Made by a program: the position numbers and the translations under genes. 64,000 bases of DNA from Ischnura elegans. Its lineage: Eukaryota > Arthropoda > Insecta > Odonata > Coenagrionidae. The DNA lies in assembly GCF_921293095.1 (NCBI RefSeq), contig NC_060257.1:53108968-53172967 (forward strand), in the 5' to 3' direction. A model generated the notes under the pieces. The model saw nothing but the letters and a program-made list of their open reading frames with translations. It had not been told where the DNA came from and ran no database searches. Shown here piece after piece: positions 29,101 to 35,100 of the stretch. The stretch's first letter is position 1. Every line of letters starts with the position of its first letter.

Positions 29101-32100
29101 TGTTGTAGAATAGCTATAGGGTACAATTATACATTGGAAGTTTTGAATGAGTATTTCTGTCATCATCACTAAACTTAAACTGTCTGGCTGTAGTAGCTAG
29201 ATCGCTAGTCTTCTACTCACATGGGGAGTGTCTGGAACTCTGGGTGTCAGATTTCAATCAAACTTTGTAGCGTTGTAGTCCATTGGGAGCTGTCCATGAA
29301 TCACCCCCCATATGGGATTATACAGTAGACTCGTTATTACGAAGTCCATGGGACTGAAAAAACGAAGTTTCGCAATAACGAAGTTCATATTAAGTGCTTA
29401 CTTAAGGGATTTCATCATGCACAAAATTTTTACATGCGAATATCTCTCGAACCCGGGCCTATGTGGAAGAAAGCCGTGACACTTTTTCTACCTTACCTAT
29501 ATAGTTTCAGTTAATAACATCCGCATCCAGATCCCGAACATCACTTTGGCGATGTATCCTTGTCAGTGGTAAAAAATGCTCCGAATCAATATCCCAAGCA
29601 TATCCTCTCAGAGCAAATCTTTTTGAGTTCACTAGAGGTTTTTGGTCTACACACATAGCGATCAATACTGTGGACCAGGGTAATATGATCCCAGCAGGTT
29701 TTACGGAAATCGTTTTTTTTCCATTGTTTGTTATTCAGTTTGGCTAAAAATCCTGCTATGTGTCCATGAATTTTAAATTTCCCATTTCTCTGAGTAATAT
29801 CTTTTCCCAGCAAAGGTGGATGGCCTGCTAGTCACTGATAATTTTTGTCCATTTTTAAAATTTGTTTCTTTCCTCTTCTAATGCTTAGAATTTAATATTA
29901 AACAAGTAACTTCAATAATGCCCATGTGATTTTACTGTAACTTCTATCTTTTCATTAATTCATACTCAATTTGATGAAACATGAATTAAAAGCCATTTTA
30001 GCACTGGGGTTACATGACACCAAACCTCTATGTTTTCTGGCCATACCAATGCATCTTTTTATGGATTGGTTTGTTTTTTTACTCCACTGGGTGTAAGGAA
30101 GACTTTATTTGATATGCTTTTGGAATAGAATAGGGCATTACATTTATAGCCTAAGATGGCATGAATATGGGAAGTTAATGTTTTATATCAGCATATTACT
30201 TAAGATAAATGCGTAATCAATTTTATTTCATTGCCTTACAGGTATGGTAGGCAAGTCACGTCATACAGTTCAAGTTATGACATTCCAGCACAGGTATGTA
30301 TTAACTTGTTTTGTGCCTTATTCAATGCCATTAATCATTTGGTCACATCTCTTACAGATATTTTTCCCTCCCAATGTAAATAATACATTTAATCAGTTAA
30401 AGTTATTAGTCATAGGTTTGCTCAAATCATGTTTCTCTTTGAAAAGAGTTCAGTGTACTGCAATATATGAGGGCATAAGTATTTGAAAAGTAAGGTCTCC
30501 AAGGATGCCATTTCTGAACACAAGTCGCTTGGCAAATTTGACTACAGCACTGCATATTCCTTGGTTTCTTTGACAAAGTGTAGACCACCCACATGACCTA
30601 AGGCCACTTAGTTGCTGAGTAGCAGTGGTTTTGGGACGGTGCTCTCACTTAGGTCACCTGCAAGGAGTGGGGTAGCCAGGAATTTTGTTCGGGGGGGGGG
30701 GTCCTAAAAGCCGGGGGAATTTTTTTTAAAAACAGTAATAAGCAGAGGGTTTTAAACTAATTTTAACACTTTTCATTATAAAAAAAACTTCATTTGTCAT
30801 AGTAATCTTTAGTAAATTCATGATATATCAATATTTTATTTTCTTTTATCAAGGAAAGTTATTGTGTTTTTATATTTCTGGGGGTCTGTACCCCCCAGAC
30901 TTTCCCCCTCGCTACTCCACTGCCCACAAGTTGCGAACTGCGCTCAGACATTCGATTTTTAAAAGCAAAAAAGATTTCTCTGATAGAAATTCGTCATTGG
31001 TTAGTGGAAGTGTACAGTGAGGAGTATATGGGCATGAAAAACATGTGGAAATGGTGCAGGGAGTTTTCTGATGGATGGGAAAACGTTTATGATGAGCAGC
31101 AGTTGGGGAGGCCAAGTTTGCCAAAATCAACGGCAGGTCGAATTGGCAAGATGGTGCGCAATAACCGGAGGATAACCCTTCATGAGATAAAGTAAGGTCT
31201 TAATGAAGGGTGTGGCTACTTACTTCTCCGTGCAGAATATTGTGTTGGAGGTCCTCGGTTACAATAATGTGTGTGCAAGGTGTGTCCCCAAGCAGCTCAC
31301 GGATGAACACAAGGAAAAGCGTGCTCACATGTGTAATATCAAACTATCGCCCTACTCAATAAATTCAGTTGAGATATCATCGACCACACTTCTTACAGCC
31401 AGAAAGTTTCCCTGAGCGACTACCTCCTTTCTCCTGCTTTCAAAAAACTCCTTTGGGGATAGAAATTCAAGTCAGACTAGGAAGTGCAAGACATAGTCAT
31501 CACTTGGCTTCGTAGCGTGGGGGAAAGTGGTACGACACGGGTATTAAAAAGGTGATTACAAGAATGCAAAAAGTAATTGACTGTCGACTACATACATATT
31601 TAGAAAAATAGCTAAATGCTCAGCCTTTCCGACGATGTATGCAAAGTTGAGAGTGAATTGATTTTCTATTTTTTATTTAATAGGAGACCTTACTTTTCAA
31701 TATTTTTTATTACTTTGTGTGCAGTGGTTTCTTTGTTGCATTGATTCATTTTCAAATGCATATCATAGGAAGCTAGCTATATGAAAGGGTTGCTGTGCTT
31801 TAGTTGGTGCTGGCTACTAGCTAAAGGGTCCTGGGTTCAAAATGTGGGTGAAGCCTTTGGACACCCCAACCAAAAGTCCATGTGAAGGCTGACCCAAAGA
31901 AAGGAACTGGCAGCCCTACTCTGAATGTCTTACCTATCAGGAGTGAGCTTTATCCTAACCCAAGGGTGGATCCAGGATTTTTTTCTGTAGGAGGGCACAA
32001 GGGCTTGACAGGGAAACAATCTTCTTATATTTGAGATTAAGAACAACTTACAACAACTACTATATGAAATGTATTTTTCATTTCATTGTAAAAGTTATTA

Positions 32101-35100
32101 GTATGAAAATATTAATAAGTTTCAAACATAGTAACTACAGTTTCTTTTATGTTTCCTTAGGACAGCTTCTATTTTTTTATTATATTATTATTATCCCATG
32201 ATCAATAGCAAATAAATCAGTTTGGATTATTTTTATCTTTGTATGACATGCTCTCTGTCACTTTCATGATTTTAGTGCCATACCATCTTAGTTCACTACC
32301 TTCTTTTTTTAATTTTGCTAGCGATATATCTTTAGATACCTGAAATTAAGTGCGAAAAAAAATCTTTTCAAGAACCCTCTACATTTAATGCTATTACTTA
32401 TTACACAAAAGAAAACAAACATAATGAAAATGGGACCTTATTAAAAATCTTGCGTATGTTTTAAAGCATCTTGGGGGAGGGTAGTGCCCCTCTCTTAATT
32501 TGCCTTTGGTGCAGCTCCAGTTTTTATTTTATTTTTTCATTATTATACTACTTTTTTAATCAGGGATGCATTAAATTGATGTATCCCATGACATGTACTA
32601 TGGCTTCAGAATGAATAAATTATTGTCCATTTAAATCAGTGTGGTTTTCAGGGTGAAGAGGAACAGCAGCACTATGAGAGAGTTTGCAGGCAGCAAATGC
32701 AGCAATCTCAGCATCAAAGACCCACTGGCTTGCATTTGCAGTCTTCTGGGAAGCCGCCGTCGAGCCGCTCAAATGCTGGGAGGCCAAAAACTAGGGTGAG
32801 ATTTAAGTTTTCGGGTTACCGACATAAGGCCCGACGACAAAACCCCCTGAGGACATAAGGCCCGGCAACAAAACCCCCTGAGGACATAACGCCCGGCAAC
32901 AAAACCCCCAGAGGACATAACGCCCGGCAACAAAACCCTCTGAAGACATAAGGTCCGGCGACAAAATCCCCTCGACAAGATCGCCACAAAATCTGTGACA
33001 AAATCGCCACGGGGATTTAGTCTTGGGCATTTTGTCGCCACGGGGACTTTGTCTCAGGCATTTTGTCGCCGGCGGGGTTTTGTCTCAGGCCTTTTGTCGC
33101 CTGGAATTTTAGGAGCAGGCCTTTTGACTGTGACCCTGAGGTTTCAGCTAATAATAATTTTATTCACCATGATAAATGGCGTACAGTCGAACCTTGATAA
33201 ATAACTGTTCAAAGGACTGGCATTTTTTTCTTGCTTATGGAGGTTTCTCACTTACAAAGGTTTCGGAATGAACTCTCTCCGTTATAGAGGTACATACAAA
33301 TAAGGAAGTGGGGGGAGGAGAGTGCTGGGGAGCCACAGTTATATACAGGTGGTCCCCAACTTTTGCACTCAATGCGGTCCTGAAAATGTGTACGGAAGAC
33401 GAATGTATGAAAGTCAAACTCCATAGAGTTTCATACTAATTAGGAGTTAATTTCCAAAAGAGCGACATATACATACTGAAACCTTATTTTTTGCACAGAT
33501 TTTATTTTCATTATCCAATTTTTAATAATAAATCAATAAAATTCCCTACATTATATAATGTCTCTGCATACGCAGAAAATGAAAATAAAAGTTAAAAGAC
33601 AAGAATTCTGTTCGATACCAAGTGAAACTTCCTCTCGGTGTTTAAGTTAATACTGCACTTATGATGTCCATTATAAATAAGAAGACATCAGGAAGCATAA
33701 TAAAATGCAAATGCTGAACCCTCACTCTGAATACATTTAAATTTTGCACCAAAATTCCTCGGCCGGTGACATCTTGTCACAGCGTATCTCAGGGTCGCAT
33801 ATCTTTCGCATGTTATTCAAAAAAGACGTGCGGAATTCGGATGATTTTTCATGCAATATCATTGCTGAAGGTGTTGAAGAAGAATTTGGAACACACGAAA
33901 GTGTGAATTGTAATAAAGTCGAGGACCACCTGTACTTATTATTTATGTAATTATCTATTTTAGTAAAATTAGACATTGCAATATTTCCACTGAGTTTTAT
34001 TATGATACTACGCGTTTCATCGTTATAAACAACATTATCAAAGTGCTTGTAATGACGAAATGCGTTGTATTATAATAAAACTCAGTGGAAATATTGCAAT
34101 GTCTAATTTTACTAATATTAATAACTTCCAATAAATATCGTGCCTCACATCATACAAGACAATTATCAGCAGCCTCTTTATAATTTACAATGTTTAACTT
34201 AAGTAATCAGTTACTGTCTTTAAAGATTCTCTTTAGATATTATTTAAAAAATTTTTGATCACGTTTTTCTTATCAAAAATTGTTACCTTTTTTAAACGAC
34301 TCTACAACAGCATGTCTCGATTCACTAGATTCGAAGATGCAACAATGGAAACTTCTCCAACTTCCTTCGAAAACATATCACTGTCTTCCTCTTTTTAAAT
34401 TTTGTTAAAGTGTTTGTTAGGAATTGATAGAGTCATGAAGCATTCTCTTAAAGCCAAAGTTAATTGAGTGGGTTGGAAGCCAAGGGGTACAAGTGATTTT
34501 TTTTTCTCAACGGAGTTAGGTAAAGTTAATTGTTAGAATAAATACACAAAAACCTGGTTGTCCAGGGAAACGGCTGAGTCTCTGTTCCGTGCTGACATCG
34601 AGTGGAAAATCAAATGCACTACTAAATATCTAATTGATCTCATTTGTTTTCTGTAGCTAATTTCTGTACCTAAATCTGTATAGAAAAGAGAACTCACTTG
34701 TACCTCTTGGTTTCCAACCCACTCAATTAAAATGTGTACAAATTCAAAATTTGAGTGCAACATAGGTTTCTCGTCATTCCATTTTGAGTCCGACAGCGTG
34801 CACATAATTCCCAGTCTGCCAAAAAATCTCTCACTTAAAGAATGAAAGGGGGTTGGGGTAATCCGGTAATTAGCCTCACTTCAATAAATTAAACGAAAGT
34901 AAATTCGACCACGTTTATTACGAAGGTAAGTGGTACAGATGCTCTATGTCTCTCACGTGTGGAAGTCCTTCTCCGTTGCCGTTTCGTCAGCGCCTCTCTC
35001 TCACGGTGCCTTCCTGGCGCTAGGTTCCATGTACCCTGGTGGTGGCAGCAAGGACCTCAGGGTCTCAGGGCAACGGCCTCAGCCAGGTGGCTGGCCTTGG

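Noticed and set aside
31775-31860. tRNA gene
   Set aside because: Box-A- and box-B-like words exist, but the stems do not form; it fits a SINE head better.
32821-32975. CRISPR array
   Set aside because: The 31-bp units are contiguous with no spacers, in a eukaryotic intron.
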